Notes under the pieces: model-generated | Seen by the model: only the letters and a program-made list of their open reading frames with translations | Database searches by the model: none | Told to the model about the DNA's origin: nothing | Program-made: the position numbers and the translations under genes | NCBI GenBank assembly: GCA_910589415.1 | Contig: OU342632.1 | Location: 17,177,507-17,241,506 of the forward strand | DNA length: 64,000 nt | Direction of reading: 5' to 3' | DNA from: Malachius bipustulatus | Lineage: Eukaryota; Arthropoda; Insecta; Coleoptera; Melyridae | Shown here: positions 1 through 10,942 of the stretch, piece by piece | Numbering within the stretch: the first letter of the stretch is position 1 | How the letters are laid out: the number at the start of each line of letters is the position of its first letter

Positions 1-586
1 TCGTTTGTTTCGATTTTAAGCGATTTTATACTATCGAGTCCCTCTCCCCAAATTTTCTGATTTACTTAAACCTCCCTCCTCTGTCGATCTATCAGGTATT
101 ATTATAATGAAAGGAGTTTATCGGCGAAAAAGCGGACGGAGTGCCTACCACAACAACACGCAATGAATGGAAATCATTATTCGAGGAGTTTCTCCAGCTG
201 CGGGAGAGATTTTTTAGATGCATGGACGCCCCCTCGGAATTAGTTTCCTCCTGATTCCGCCGTGAATATAATCGAACAAATGAGGATTTTTATCGCAGGC
301 TCGGGAATAATAAAACTTCCCTGTGTTTAGTTGAATGGGCGTAATTTAACAGAAAAAGAGCTCTCGTAGGTAGCTTGTAGCTTGTAGCCGATGTAATAGA
401 TAGACTTGCGAATTCGGTGGTGGTTCATTTGATCGCTGATGCGTGTTGTATGTGCAGAGTATTCGTCCATTGGTGATGACCTAATCAAAACATGACGTCT
501 TGTACTATTAGTACCAGTGCTTCTTGTAATAAATATTACGAACTTTGAGTGAAGGTGAAGGTGAAGTAATATTTTTGAGCATCATC
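1..586 (+). other. Upstream/5' flanking region of candidate first exon
   Basis: No coding region is recognised. The stretch at about 100-360 is more GC-balanced than the surrounding DNA and looks like single-copy sequence. It runs into a candidate first coding exon starting at 587, so it may hold the 5' UTR and promoter of the ADAMTS-like gene. I see no clear TATA box and cannot place a transcription start. Confidence 0.3.
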
Positions 587-637
587 ATGTCGGCGTGGCT
601 GTCAAGCTGGACCTCATCCTGGTTCATCTTATGCTTG
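587..637 (+). CDS. Candidate first coding exon (signal peptide) of the ADAMTS-like gene
   Basis: An ATG at 587 opens 17 codons reading MSAWLSSWTSSWFILCL, followed at once by a consensus donor GTGAGT at 638. The peptide is hydrophobic and Trp/Leu-rich, as expected of a secretory signal, though it lacks the usual N-terminal basic residue. The exon ends in phase 0, and the first clear ADAMTS-like exon at 54322 also begins in phase 0, so the two could be spliced directly. The intron would be about 53.7 kb. Direct joining would leave no N-terminal TSP1 repeat, which related proteins have, so an exon may be missed or this exon may belong elsewhere. The assignment rests on donor, phase and hydrophobicity only. 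Confidence 0.42.
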
Positions 638-1500
638 GTGAGTATACATTTGTTTCTGATTTTGTGATTATGTATTATAATTCAAATTCAAAACAAACCA
701 TAATGCTTCTTCATAAAATGTTGAATGAAAATAATTGTTATACGGTAGTATACCTACCTATAATGAAAAACGCATGTAAATTTAATTGAGCATGTTATTT
801 CATTGGTGATGTTAAATTTAAATAAATTAGTGTGAAAAAGGTATGCGAAAAATCCTAGCCACCCGCCATGCAGTTAATGATAATATGCAAATTTCTCAAC
901 TAAGTATAACAATGTACTGTGCGCGCAAATAATGAACATTCCGAGATTTATGAACAATAAACAACTCTTCCTTCTCTATTTACATTTTACATATTTCATC
1001 GAAATATCACTCTTTGAGTTGAGCAAACTGACTTACCTTGGGACTTGGGGCTTATCGGGGCCAACGAATATTCCAACAAACAAACATTACAGAAAATCGA
1101 CGTGCAGAAAATTACAGAAAATCGTTTTATTAAATAGGTATGGGAAAATTTCATATTTTCTCACACTAATATAATTAGTAATCGATCACTAATCACCAAT
1201 ACAAAAAAGCGGAAGATAAAAAAAAGTTTTTTTTTTGAAACGATACAGATTTTTCAAAAATAACCAGATTTTTATCCGTAGTTACTGTTATGGTTGTAGG
1301 TGGACGTGAGAAAAAAATTGTTACTGTGTGGGTCAAGAGAAAAAAAAGATAAAGGAAGCAAATTTTGGATAGATAAATTTTTTCTGACTTTCTAAAGGGA
1401 AGTTATGGGATGCCAGTTGACTTTTTAATTTTGAATTATATAAATATTTGATTTAGTTTATGAAAGTAATAGTCCAAGATCTAAAAAACAACAAAAATTA
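638..1500 (+). other. Start of putative intron 1, no gene seen
   Basis: AT-rich DNA with poly-A and poly-T runs. Two open frames of 64 and 80 codons have no recognisable domain or coding composition. I see no gene here. Confidence 0.4.
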
Positions 1501-2995
1501 CCTTATAGTGGCGTGTGTGAGTCGGACGAACACGTAAATATTTTGAGCCGGAACAAGATTACTTCCCCCCCCCCCCCCGTTTTTGAGGATGCTGAACACG
1601 AGAACACGATGCCGTTGTCAGAATTTCTCTTTGGGGTTGCGCAACCCCTCAAAATGGCCAAAAACCACCCCCTAGAGAGATAAACCGCGCTTCAATCCAT
1701 TTCCCTCAAAAAAAAAGACCTGAAAACCTTCCCCCCGTTTTCGAGGATGCTGAGCACAATGGAGGTGCTGGACATCGCGTGCGACCCCGACCAACCCCTC
1801 CACCGGCCAATACTCACCCCCGAAATGGGTGATTTTTTTTATGTATATATGTAGGCCAAACGATGGACTTTTTCGAAAAACTTTTTGAAAATTCAAGTAC
1901 AGAATCACAATGGCCATAATTTAAAATTATTTTGGAGTATAAAGAGTGTCCCATATGACAGTGACATATCAAAGTTATGTTTTTTTAAATGGAATGCTCC
2001 TATGTTATTGCATTTTTAGATTGTCTGAGAAGAGGAAATAAGATTGGCTTTTACAGTTGGTGTTTAAATTCAAAAGTTTTTGAGTTATAAACAAGTGAAA
2101 ATCGTAATTTTTCGAGTTCAAGGCCCTGTACAACGAAATCGGTTCAAGATAGAGAAAAACGGCTTACATGTCCCTATTTTAACTTTTTATGTACTATCCT
2201 ATGATGTAGATGAAGTGTTTATACAGGGTGATAAAAAATTTGAAAAAATCTGAGATTTCTCCACGCGTCGCCAAATAAAAAAATCAAAGAAAGTACAAAC
2301 TATACCATAGGATAGTACATAAAAAGTTAAAATAGGGACATGTAAGCCGTTTTTCTCTATCTTGAACCGATTTCGTTGTACAGGGCCTTGAACTCGAAAA
2401 ATTACGATTTTCACTTGTTTATAATTCAAAAACTTTTGAATTTAAACACCAACTGTAAAAGCCAAGCTTATTTCCTCTTCTCAGACAATCTAAAAATGCA
2501 ATAACATAGGAGCATTCCATTTAAAAAAACATAACTTTGATATGTCACTATCATATGGGACACTCTTTATACTCCAAAATAATTTTAAATTATGGCCATT
2601 GTGATTCTGTACTTGAATTTTCAAAAAGTTTTTCGAAAAAGTCCATCGTTTGGCCTACATATATACATAAAAAAAATCACCCATTTCGGGGGTGAGTATT
2701 GGCCGGTGGAGGGGTTGGTCGGGGTCGCACGCGATGTCCAGCACCTCCATTGTGCTCAGCATCCTCGAAAACGGGGGGAAGGTTTTTTTTTGCAGGGAAA
2801 TGGATTGAAGCGCGGTTTATCTCTCTAGGGGGTGGTTTTTGGCCGTTTTGAGGGGTTGCGCAACCCCAAAGAGAAATTCTGACAACGTCATCGTGTTCAG
2901 CATCCTCGAAAACGGAGGGGGGAAGTAATCTTGTTCCGGCTCAAAATATTTACAATTTTCGGGTTTTTTTCCGACTCACACATGCTACTATTAGG
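1501..2995. mobile_element. Large palindromic (foldback) element, about 1.5 kb
   Basis: The two halves are inverted copies of each other. Left arm 1501-2207 pairs with right arm 2293-2995, around a short loop containing ACAGGGTGATAAAA. The outer ends read CCTTATAGTGGCGTGTGTGAG and its near-complement. The arms stay very similar throughout; the same open frame of about 80 codons appears at 1672-1917 on the minus strand and at 2592-2828 on the plus strand. That frame is a by-product of the duplication and has no known domain. No transposase is present, so this is a non-autonomous foldback. I could not define a target-site duplication. Confidence 0.85.
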
Positions 2996-4884
2996 CCTTT
3001 TTGACTTATTAGTTGGTAGTATATACTTGAAAATAATTATACAAATCTATTAAGTAAATAATTAAATTAATTGATTCTGAAAGTTGAAAGAACCTTTCAA
3101 CGGTAAATCCGTTACAATACGACAAAAAATGAAAGTTATTGACTCAGAAATGACTAGAAATATGTTTTCGGGATGATAGAATAAAATATTAACTTGTTCA
3201 TTTTTTTTATTCTGACGCATTGTGTCATGTTTCGATGTTGGGGCGGTGTGTTAATAAATATTCAAGCTGAAACGAGGGTGAAGTGGGAAGGGGAAAGGAC
3301 CAACGACACAGATATCGGGAGTTTTTCGGCGGCATCGCCGATAGCATAATAAATATCCCCGTTCGGCGGGTGAATTATTCGACAGGCACCTGTGTGTTTG
3401 TTCATCGAAGTCACGGCTCGGCTGCCATTTGCATATCTGTCTTACTCAGGCGCCGCCGGCCCTGACAAATTATTTAATAAGCCCGAATCCTCATCCAGAT
3501 AAATCTCGCATCTTTCACTCGTGCATTATTATCAACTTTATCACGGGAGTTTTCATTAAGGTTGGCGGGGGTGGAGGCGGGCGAGCGAGCGAGAGCCACG
3601 GCCGGAAATATGTGAAAAATTTATAAAACTCCAGCCTCCTATTATTATACCTATGGCCTGAAATATTTCCTACCCTCTTTTTAATAATAATAATAATAAT
3701 ACTACTGCGTGTTGATTAAATATGTTCCCCAAATACCCATGCACCACGTGAGTGTTTGATAGGATTATAGGAAAATGGTCGAAATGGAGAAAACCACATC
3801 AATAGAATTTATATTTTCTCTCCGTCAGGTAAATATTATCATTACTAGTAGGTAACCCCGCCGTGTTGTAGGTTATTCGCAATAATAACGATAGTTGTGA
3901 TTGTTTGTTTAAAGTGACGGCGGTCTTTTAAAAGTGTTAATAGCTCATCTGGCGCCAGGTCTTACCTCCTCCTATCTATCTAAGTATAAGTATTATTTCA
4001 TGAGATTTTACGCAAAAATTGGCCTTGATAACGAACCACGTACCTACATACCTACCTATAATTAATAATAGCAGACGGTATACGCGTTAAGGTAATATTT
4101 TTATTTTGCATCCTGTTAGCCGGACTGCTACTTCTCCAAGAAAATCACTCATTCCTTCGGGAAAACCAAAACCATTAGAAATATAAATCCTTTCATATCC
4201 CGTATTAATAATTATTATTATCCTGATAACATACCTAGTCTCTGCATGGGCGTTTTAATATCGATAATTATTATGTACCTACCTATACTAAGAAAACAAC
4301 ATTAATAAGTAAGTAGTAAGTAAGTAGTAACAAGAAGTAATTTGTATAACGGAACCCACGCTGCATTAAATACCTATAACATTGCACAGATATGTAAAAC
4401 GATCCAACTTTGTATGTAGAGGTACTACTAGGTAACATTATAATGATATTGATACTAGTGGCTTCGGCTTTTCTGATTTCAACAATTTTTTTATCATCAG
4501 CACCAGCACCAGCACCAGCACCATCTTTACTGGCATCGTGGCATAATAATTAAGTATGCGGTATGCAGATTACTTAGTACACTTCTCCAATAATACGATA
4601 CGATACCTCCTCGCATGTACGCATCTCTAAATTGATCGAAGCGTGAAACTTGTCTACATTTATTTACGATAAAATGCTGAAACACCGTATGATGACAGCT
4701 GAAAGAGAGTAAAGAGACGCTCAAATCTAACAGTTAAATCTCTACTGCAAGGAAAATGATCGAAACAAGTACTTGTACCTGTCAAAACATGACGGTCGAT
4801 GCAAAAAAAAGTTTTTTCTGCGATGGGAAAAAAGTATTACATTTAATCCCCTTTGGCAGGTATATAAGTAGAAATGACACTTTT
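2996..4884. other. Intronic DNA with a GC-balanced island and microsatellites
   Basis: No gene is recognised. The part at 3240-3640 is noticeably less AT-rich and contains CACCTG E-box and TTTGCATA octamer-like words, so it is a candidate regulatory segment. The rest is AT-rich with AAT runs (about 3683-3700) and a CAGCAC-type microsatellite at about 4499-4523. Confidence 0.35.
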
Positions 4885-5031
4885 GCCCGTATTCACAAAC
4901 GATAATTTCCTAAATAATTACGTAATTAATAAAATGAATGAGATGGAGATATGCAGTTTTTTTGCAATAGAATGAAATGGGGATAATTGTTTACGTAATT
5001 ATTTAGGAAATTATCGTTTGTGAATACGGGC
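4885..5031. mobile_element. 147-bp MITE with GCCCGTATTCAC termini
   Basis: The element begins GCCCGTATTCACAAACGATA and ends with the exact inverse. The inverted repeats extend for about 45 bases. A second copy of the same length and near-identical sequence lies at 62443-62589, which proves it is a dispersed element. There is no coding capacity. A clear target-site duplication was not found for either copy. Confidence 0.85.
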
Positions 5032-6514
5032 ATTTGTATGGAAAAAAATAAATCATTAGGAAAAAAAATGAGTACTTTTTTCCCCGATATGGCCGCTTGA
5101 AGTGTAGCTACTATTAACACTCGGATAATTTATAACCAACACGGATCACGGACACGAAAGTTACATATTAATTCCCTTAATGTCCAAATACAAGAATATT
5201 TGCAAAAGTTTCTTCAATTTCAATTAAATTATGAAATTTATCCAATCAAATCGTTTCGTTACTAGGCAACGTCGATTACTAGAATAGTCGACCAGTTTGA
5301 AAATTCAAATTCAAAACATAGATCAGCGTTCTGACATAATTTTCAGTTATCTAACTACGTTTTTCGATGTTCTAATACCGGAGTTTTCTTGTCACAGAAA
5401 AAAAAATGGTTTATTATATACATACACAAGAAAAAAGTGCGATTTTAGCTTTTGATGTATTTGTCCCCTCCGCTATTTAACTATTTTACCTCGGATAATA
5501 AAAATAACTATTCTTTCATCATATAAAGTGTCTGAGCGAGTGTTATGATAGGTGATAGTTCCATCTTTAATACTAACAAATGCAAGTTATCAGTGAATTG
5601 AAGTACCCATGCAGATTAAATTGTTTGACCCTCTGCGTCAATGAGAGCTGGTACCAGCTAACACAGAGGAAAAGTTTTGCATTAATTTTTTGCTGGATAT
5701 CGTAGTTTTTTTCACCCCAGCTACAATTGAAAAGGCACTCTGGAAGCGATGCATGAGCGGAGATATCGTTTCATTTCAGATATCGCGGTTTCATAGCAGT
5801 CATTCTTTTTACCAAATCCACCTATTCCGAATGAAAGGAATTTATGCATCCAACGATTTAAACAAATAAAATAGACAATGACGTTATGTAGATGTTATTA
5901 AATAAATGAAAGTGCATGCATTTTTGCTCGCATCTCTCTCGTTTTTATTAACAGCAGCGATGATATTAAGTTCGCGTCGCATAATTCATTTAATCGTTCG
6001 AATTGTTATAAATTCGAATATTAGCAACAATTCCATCGAAACGAACAGTAAACAATAATAATAATAATAATAATAATTGTTAAAGATTAGACACAGTTTA
6101 ATAATTTAGATACGCTCAATTGGACGTTATTGGATCAGGCGAACGGACGTCGGCCGCAGCTAGCGCGGCGTTACGTTTCTATTATTTTATTTATAATTGC
6201 GACATAAATTTCTTATCTCTTGTTAGAGAATTTGATGCGCCTATAAAATGCGATCCTACCCTGTTATTATTATTATTATTATTAATAATGACGATGACGA
6301 CATGATGATGATGATGATGATAACGGTTTTCAGTCACCCTCTTCGCATTCTTCACAATAATAAAAGCGACTCTAAAACTTTTATTACCTACTCACACGAC
6401 ATATCTACCTCTTTATTCGAAATCATTAAAACCAATCGTGGTGCATGCAGTGTTGTAGCTCAAATTTAATTGTTCATAAAAAAAGAACAAATCTTCCCAG
6501 ATCCAGATCTTGTA
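5032..6514. other. Intronic AT-rich DNA with trinucleotide repeats
   Basis: No gene is recognised. AAT repeats lie at about 6054-6077, TTA repeats at about 6262-6287, and GATGAT/ATGATG repeats at about 6290-6320. The open frames across these runs (6120-6305, 6248-6469) are low-complexity artefacts. Confidence 0.4.
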
Positions 6515-6872
6515 CAGGGTGATTTATGACTAATGACATAAATGACATGAGTAAAATTATATGAAATGAAATTGTGACAAGGTGAGATAGCTTTTGCGAT
6601 TTTATTAACTTAAAGTCTTACAGACAGGACCTGAAAGTTTTCTGCACAAAAATCCAATTTAATAATATTTCTTTAACTTTAATTAAGTTTTACCTGTTCA
6701 AAAGAAATGTAAGCATTTTTTATTATTTTTCTTTTATTTCTTACATTTTTTCTTAAATTGGGTTATTATGCAGAAAAATTTTAAACCTGTCCTGTAACTC
6801 CTCTTTTTTCTTTCAAACTATACCTCACCTTTCATTTGTCACACTTTGATGGTGAACTAATAAATCCACCTG
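6515..6872. mobile_element. Small CAGGG-ended foldback element
   Basis: Starts CAGGGTGATTTATGA and ends TAATAAATCCACCTG, flanked by TA on both sides (6513-6514 and 6873-6874). The arms are diverged inverted copies; for example the GACAGGACCTGAAAGTTTTC segment near 6625 is mirrored near 6790. No open reading frame. It belongs by its ends and TA target to the CAGGGTG foldback group seen through this window. Confidence 0.7.
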
Positions 6873-7670
6873 TATACACCTCTACCAATAATTGTACCTA
6901 CTCATATATTGTGTAATATGTAATACGCAACAGTATTAGGTACACTTACACCAATTCATCTTTAGTTGTTATTTTCCTCTTCCTTCCTATTGAAAGAGCG
7001 TGGAGTTTTCGTCGGGCGTCGGCGATACCATGCCAAGTTAATATATCTTCGCGTTAATGGCTGTTGAATATTTGATTGCAGTAAAAAACTCCTCTCTAAG
7101 AAGACTACAGCAATTCCTCCTCTTCGCCCATCAATTATGTAACTAATTCCGTCAAACTGCCGGGGTGGATTCCGGGAGGACGATCTCGCGCCTGACGCCC
7201 GACCCGGAGTAGTAGTTCGGAAGACGAATTAAATCGTTTATAAGCTTATACGGGGGAGTCTGCTGCTGTTGTTGCACACTTTTCTCTGTGCTGTGTATCT
7301 TTATCTGTTGTACAAATCTGTATTTGATCCTGTGCAGCGGAGCGGAGAATTCGACATTAGACTTTGATCACTTCGCACTAACGACTCCCCTCCTCGGGGT
7401 TAATTTATTAAGATTTGTTCCATAATGGCATTTTCATCTGATTCAAATCAAAAGTAAAAATAGCTTTTATTTTAATAAATAAATAATCGAGTCTGAGATT
7501 ACGTTATAGAAATATTTCAACGGTAAATCCGAAACATTATATTTTGTAGTTTTTTTTTTATCTTCACATATTTAAATTTGACTATACTTGAACCTTTCTT
7601 GCAAGATTTTGCTGCGAATTATTATAGAACTGTAAAACTTGTATTTTGATCCGTGATTAGCTGTTTATAT
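6873..7670. other. Intronic DNA, GC-balanced in part, no gene seen
   Basis: The part at about 7000-7260 is GC-balanced, single-copy looking and without a convincing open frame. It is a possible regulatory segment. The rest is AT-rich. Confidence 0.3.
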
Positions 7671-7757
7671 ACAATGTGTCCAATAGATAATAAGAATGAA
7701 CAGAATTGGGACCTCGGAAACCGTGAGAGGTACAAGGTCGGTTAAATCAGGAAAAAG

Positions 7758-8541
7758 TTGAGCAATCAAAAGGACAATAATTTCAAAAGACTTAAGGTCA
7801 TATCAACACGTGTTCTGAAGCAGAGCAAGAAAGACTCCTGGAACAATTACGTTAGCTCCATAACCTCAAGCACCGCCCTATCGAAACAAGTATGGGTCAA
7901 GATAAAACAAATGAGAGGTGTAAATACCATACAAAAAATACCAGCCGTAACAAAACAAGACAACAAGATTATCAGTAACGACCCTACTATTGTCACCCAC
8001 CTTGCAGAGCATTTCCAATCAAAATAAAAAAACCGCAAAACCCTAGATCCCAACAAATAAACCCAGCCGGTACCAATGATGGTCCCGACCCAATCAACAA
8101 CCCTTTCACTCACCATGAACTTTACTACAGCCCTTTCCTCATCCAAAAATTCTGCTTCTGCCGCAGGACCCGATGACATCCCTGGCTCATTCCTAAAAAA
8201 CCTACACCCTAACTCGCTAAATAAGCTTCTGCTGGAGCTGTCAATTACATCTGGACATCACAAAAATTCCCAATAATTTGGAAACAGTCAATACTTCTCC
8301 CCATAAAGAAGAGAAGCCCCATACTACACCGGCCCCTTTCCCAAGCTCATTCAGACCCATCTCCCTAACCTGCATGCTATGTAAACTCATGGAGAAAATG
8401 AACAACAAAAGACTACTATGGTATTTTGAATTTGAACGTCACATCATCAATGAAGCTCAATCAGGCTTCAGACCGATGAGATCCACACACGACAACCTTG
8501 TCCTACTCCAATCAGACATAGCAAGTGCAATGAATGAGTGA
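7758..8541 (+). pseudogene. LINE ORF2 remnant: linker and N-terminal RT region
   Basis: Three consecutive open pieces (7758-8027, 8076-8276, 8278-8541) lie in shifting frames. The first contains SWNNYVSSITSST and VWVKIKQMRG, the conserved stretch between endonuclease and RT in this LINE group. The second has AAGPDDIPGSFLK, the usual lead-in to the RT. The third has RPISLTCMLCKLMEKM and EAQSGFRPMRSTHDNL, which match RT blocks 1-2a. The frame breaks show that no full-length protein can be made. Confidence 0.85.
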
Positions 8542-9223
8542 AAAACAGGACATCATAGCAGTCACCTTCGACCTGGAAAGCGCATTTGATTCCGTACCAA
8601 GAGCCACCATACTCAACAAACTGAAAGAAGCGAACCTTAACGGAAACATCTATTCTTTTATTGAGAACTTCCTTGCCAACAGATCGTTTAAAGTGAGAGC
8701 CAATGGGATCACATCGACCTCATATTCTCTGGAGAACGGCGTTCCACAAGGATCAATCCTTAGCCCATCGCTCTTCCTCTTAGCCATTAATGACATATGC
8801 GCTTCCGTTAAACCACCCATAAAATATTCTCTTTACGCCGACGACCTGTTGCTGTACTGCAATGGGAAAAACACGAGAAGTACCTGTTCCCTCCTACAAA
8901 ATACAGTGGATAACATCAGCAATTGGGCAAATATATTCGGTTACACTTTCTCAACCTTCAAATCCAAAGTAATAAAATTCTCCAGAAGATACAGCAGCAC
9001 CTCGCCTCCCCAGATAACACTAAAGGGTGTACCACTAGAATCAGTAAGCAACCTGAAGATACTTGGGATTACATTTGACAGCAAACTCACGTGGAATAAA
9101 CACATAGATCAAATAAGAGGTAATTGCCTAAACCGTCTAAATATATTAAAAATCCTATCTCACAAATTCACAATGTCTGGGGCGCCGATGAAGAATCCCT
9201 ACTCAGAATCTACAGAAGCCTAA
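8534..9223 (+). pseudogene. LINE reverse transcriptase core
   Basis: This 229-codon open piece carries the RT palm and fingers motifs: TFDLESAFDSVPR (first catalytic Asp), NGVPQGSILSP, and YADDLLLY (the catalytic Asp pair). The catalytic residues are intact here, but the frame overlaps the previous piece out of phase and is lost again near 9180. The frame continuing the RT thumb and connection is 9124-9327, with LSQLDYGSVMYHSA. It would reverse-transcribe LINE RNA at a nicked target site if intact. Confidence 0.9.
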
Positions 9224-9393
9224 TTCTTTCTCAGCTAGACTACGGCAGTGTAATGTACCACTCAGCTGGTCGTAAAGTTGGACACAATCCAGAACAATGC
9301 ACTAAGAATTTGCCTAGGCGCCTTTAAATCTAGCCCAGTTCCAAGCCTTTATCTAGAGAGCGAGGGCTCCCCCTCCACCTACGCCGAGAACAG

Positions 9394-10170
9394 TTGCTCC
9401 TTTCGTATGCCGCCAGACTATCCCCAAATCCCAAGAACCCCGCTTACGAACTACTAATCAATCCCACCCATCGAAACCTCCATGCGCCCTCACAAACACT
9501 TCCCCATATCTTATCTACCTTGCAAGGAAACTCCTCCCTGACCGAGACAACTATAGTCTCAATCCCTGAAACCCCACCCTTGACAAGGACTCTACCAAGG
9601 ATTAACACATCGCTCAACCAACTCAAGAAATCAGAAACTCCCAAGTTAACATATAAACAACACTTTCTCAACCTGATAAACACCAGTCAGTTCGATACAG
9701 TTTACTATACAGACGCTTCAAAAACCCCAGATTCAATTGACTTCTCCACCTCGCAAGAAACCCTGAGGAAGTTCAAACTATCAGCAGAAAGCAGCGTACT
9801 TACAGGCGAACTTTATTCAATCCTAAAAGCCCTAACAATCCCTACTCAAGATAACCAACGATTAGCAATATGTACAGACTCACTAAGCACAGTCCAGTCA
9901 ACAAATCATAATATAATAACCACCCAATAGTTCAAAAAATACACGAGAAAATCCACTTACTTTCTATCAAACGAATCTCCGTTGTCATAGTTTGGGTTCC
10001 ATCGCATACAGGAATACCGGGCAACGAATTAGCTGACCAAGCCGCCAAAGAGGCAACATCAACAGACCTACCAGTTAGCAACATCCAGCTCCCCAAAGAT
10101 CTCCAGGCGAAATTCAGCAAAGAGACCGCATCCAAATGGCAAACCGAATGAGATAAGTCCAACACCAAGT
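9394..10170 (+). pseudogene. LINE RNase H domain remnant
   Basis: The open piece 9394-9930 carries YYTDASKT (first Asp), AESSVLTGELYSILKAL (Glu) and ICTDSLSTVQS (second Asp), the ordered acidic residues of RNase HI. After a frameshift near 9920 the next frame reads VWVPSHTGIPGNELADQAAK, the C-terminal His/Asp block, before a stop near 10150. All catalytic positions are visible but spread over two frames. Confidence 0.85.
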
Positions 10171-10294
10171 TAAAGACAATTCAACCAACTATTTACCCAC
10201 CGAAACTAGGACAGATGACCAGAAGAGATAAGATTATTATACGAAGATTAAGAATCGGCGAATCGGTCATACCCGTCTAACACACGGTCATCTA

Positions 10295-10501
10295 ATGGCG
10301 TCCAGTACCAACCCCACCTGTCAACATTGTAATCAAGCCGCTCTCCCGGTGGAACACTTTCTCCTAGAATGCACAAAATACCAAGACGCGCGCCAAAAAT
10401 TTGGCTTCGGAATAAGTCTAAAGGAGATCCTCGGGTCTCCAGATCAGTATGAAACAGTGATAAGCTTTCTGCAAGAATCACACCTGTACCAACAAATCTA
10501 G
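10295..10501 (+). pseudogene. LINE C-terminal Cys/His tail
   Basis: The frame reads PTCQHCNQAALPVEHFLLEC, a CxxC...H...C pattern that ends many RNase H-bearing LINE ORF2 proteins. Just upstream in another frame are TRRDKIIIRRLRIG and TRLTHGHLM, the usual lead-in. The stop at 10499-10501 is probably the original ORF2 stop, because the short 3' region and tail follow. Confidence 0.8.
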
Positions 10502-10942
10502 ATACAGACTAGCACCCAGAATATACTGCACTCATGCATGTATAATAATTACAATATGTATTTATGTTCAACCCGTTGTACCTATGACCAAAGTAGTCGA
10601 GACACGTTAATATAAATAAATAAATACAACAACAAAGTGGAGAGTTATTCGAGCCAAGTAGAAAATTTCCATTGCAGCTTTATTTCTGCGATGTCAGTTT
10701 CTTTTTTTATCTGACGATTATTTTTATAGGTACCTATTTGTTGGACCGAACTGAATTTCGACTTTTGAAATACCTACGGCCCTGGATTTTTTATTGCAAA
10801 AATTGAAAGTCAGTATAATTCTAAATTTATTGATACGTATGCCACACTTATTCAAAAAAAAACAAAAAAATCAGTTTTTTTCTAAAAAACGTTTCCGAGG
10901 TCCAGATTCTGTTCATTCTTATCTACTTTAGGAGACAGTGTA

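Larger units (their letters stand above)
7758..10635 (+). mobile_element. 5'-truncated non-LTR retrotransposon (LINE with RNase H)
   Basis: The remnant carries, in order, the linker that precedes the reverse transcriptase, the RT domain, RNase H and a C-terminal Cys/His segment. The apurinic endonuclease that normally lies upstream is absent, so the copy is 5' truncated, as is usual for LINE insertions. It ends with a short AT-rich 3' region and an (AATAA)n-type tail near 10610-10630. The RNase H places it among I/R1/LOA-like lineages of the Jockey/I group; I cannot name the clade. The reading frame switches repeatedly and contains stops, so it is dead. Confidence 0.9.
7671..10942. mobile_element. 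Foldback element split by a LINE insertion
   Basis: The left end (about 7671-7757) contains AAGAATGAACAGAAT and GGACCTCGGAAAC. The right end (about 10860-10942) carries the inverted complement of the same block. The left arm also resembles the start of the foldback at 18029 (GATCTCGGAAACGGT, then GGTTAAAT...AAAAGTTG). Everything between is the inserted LINE plus about 220 bases of diverged arm. The exact outer ends are uncertain. Confidence 0.55.

Noticed and set aside
1672..2828. The same 80-residue open frame on opposite strands (1672-1917 minus, 2592-2828 plus)
   Set aside because: It is one sequence seen twice because the region is a palindrome. It has no domain and no codon signal, so it is not a gene.
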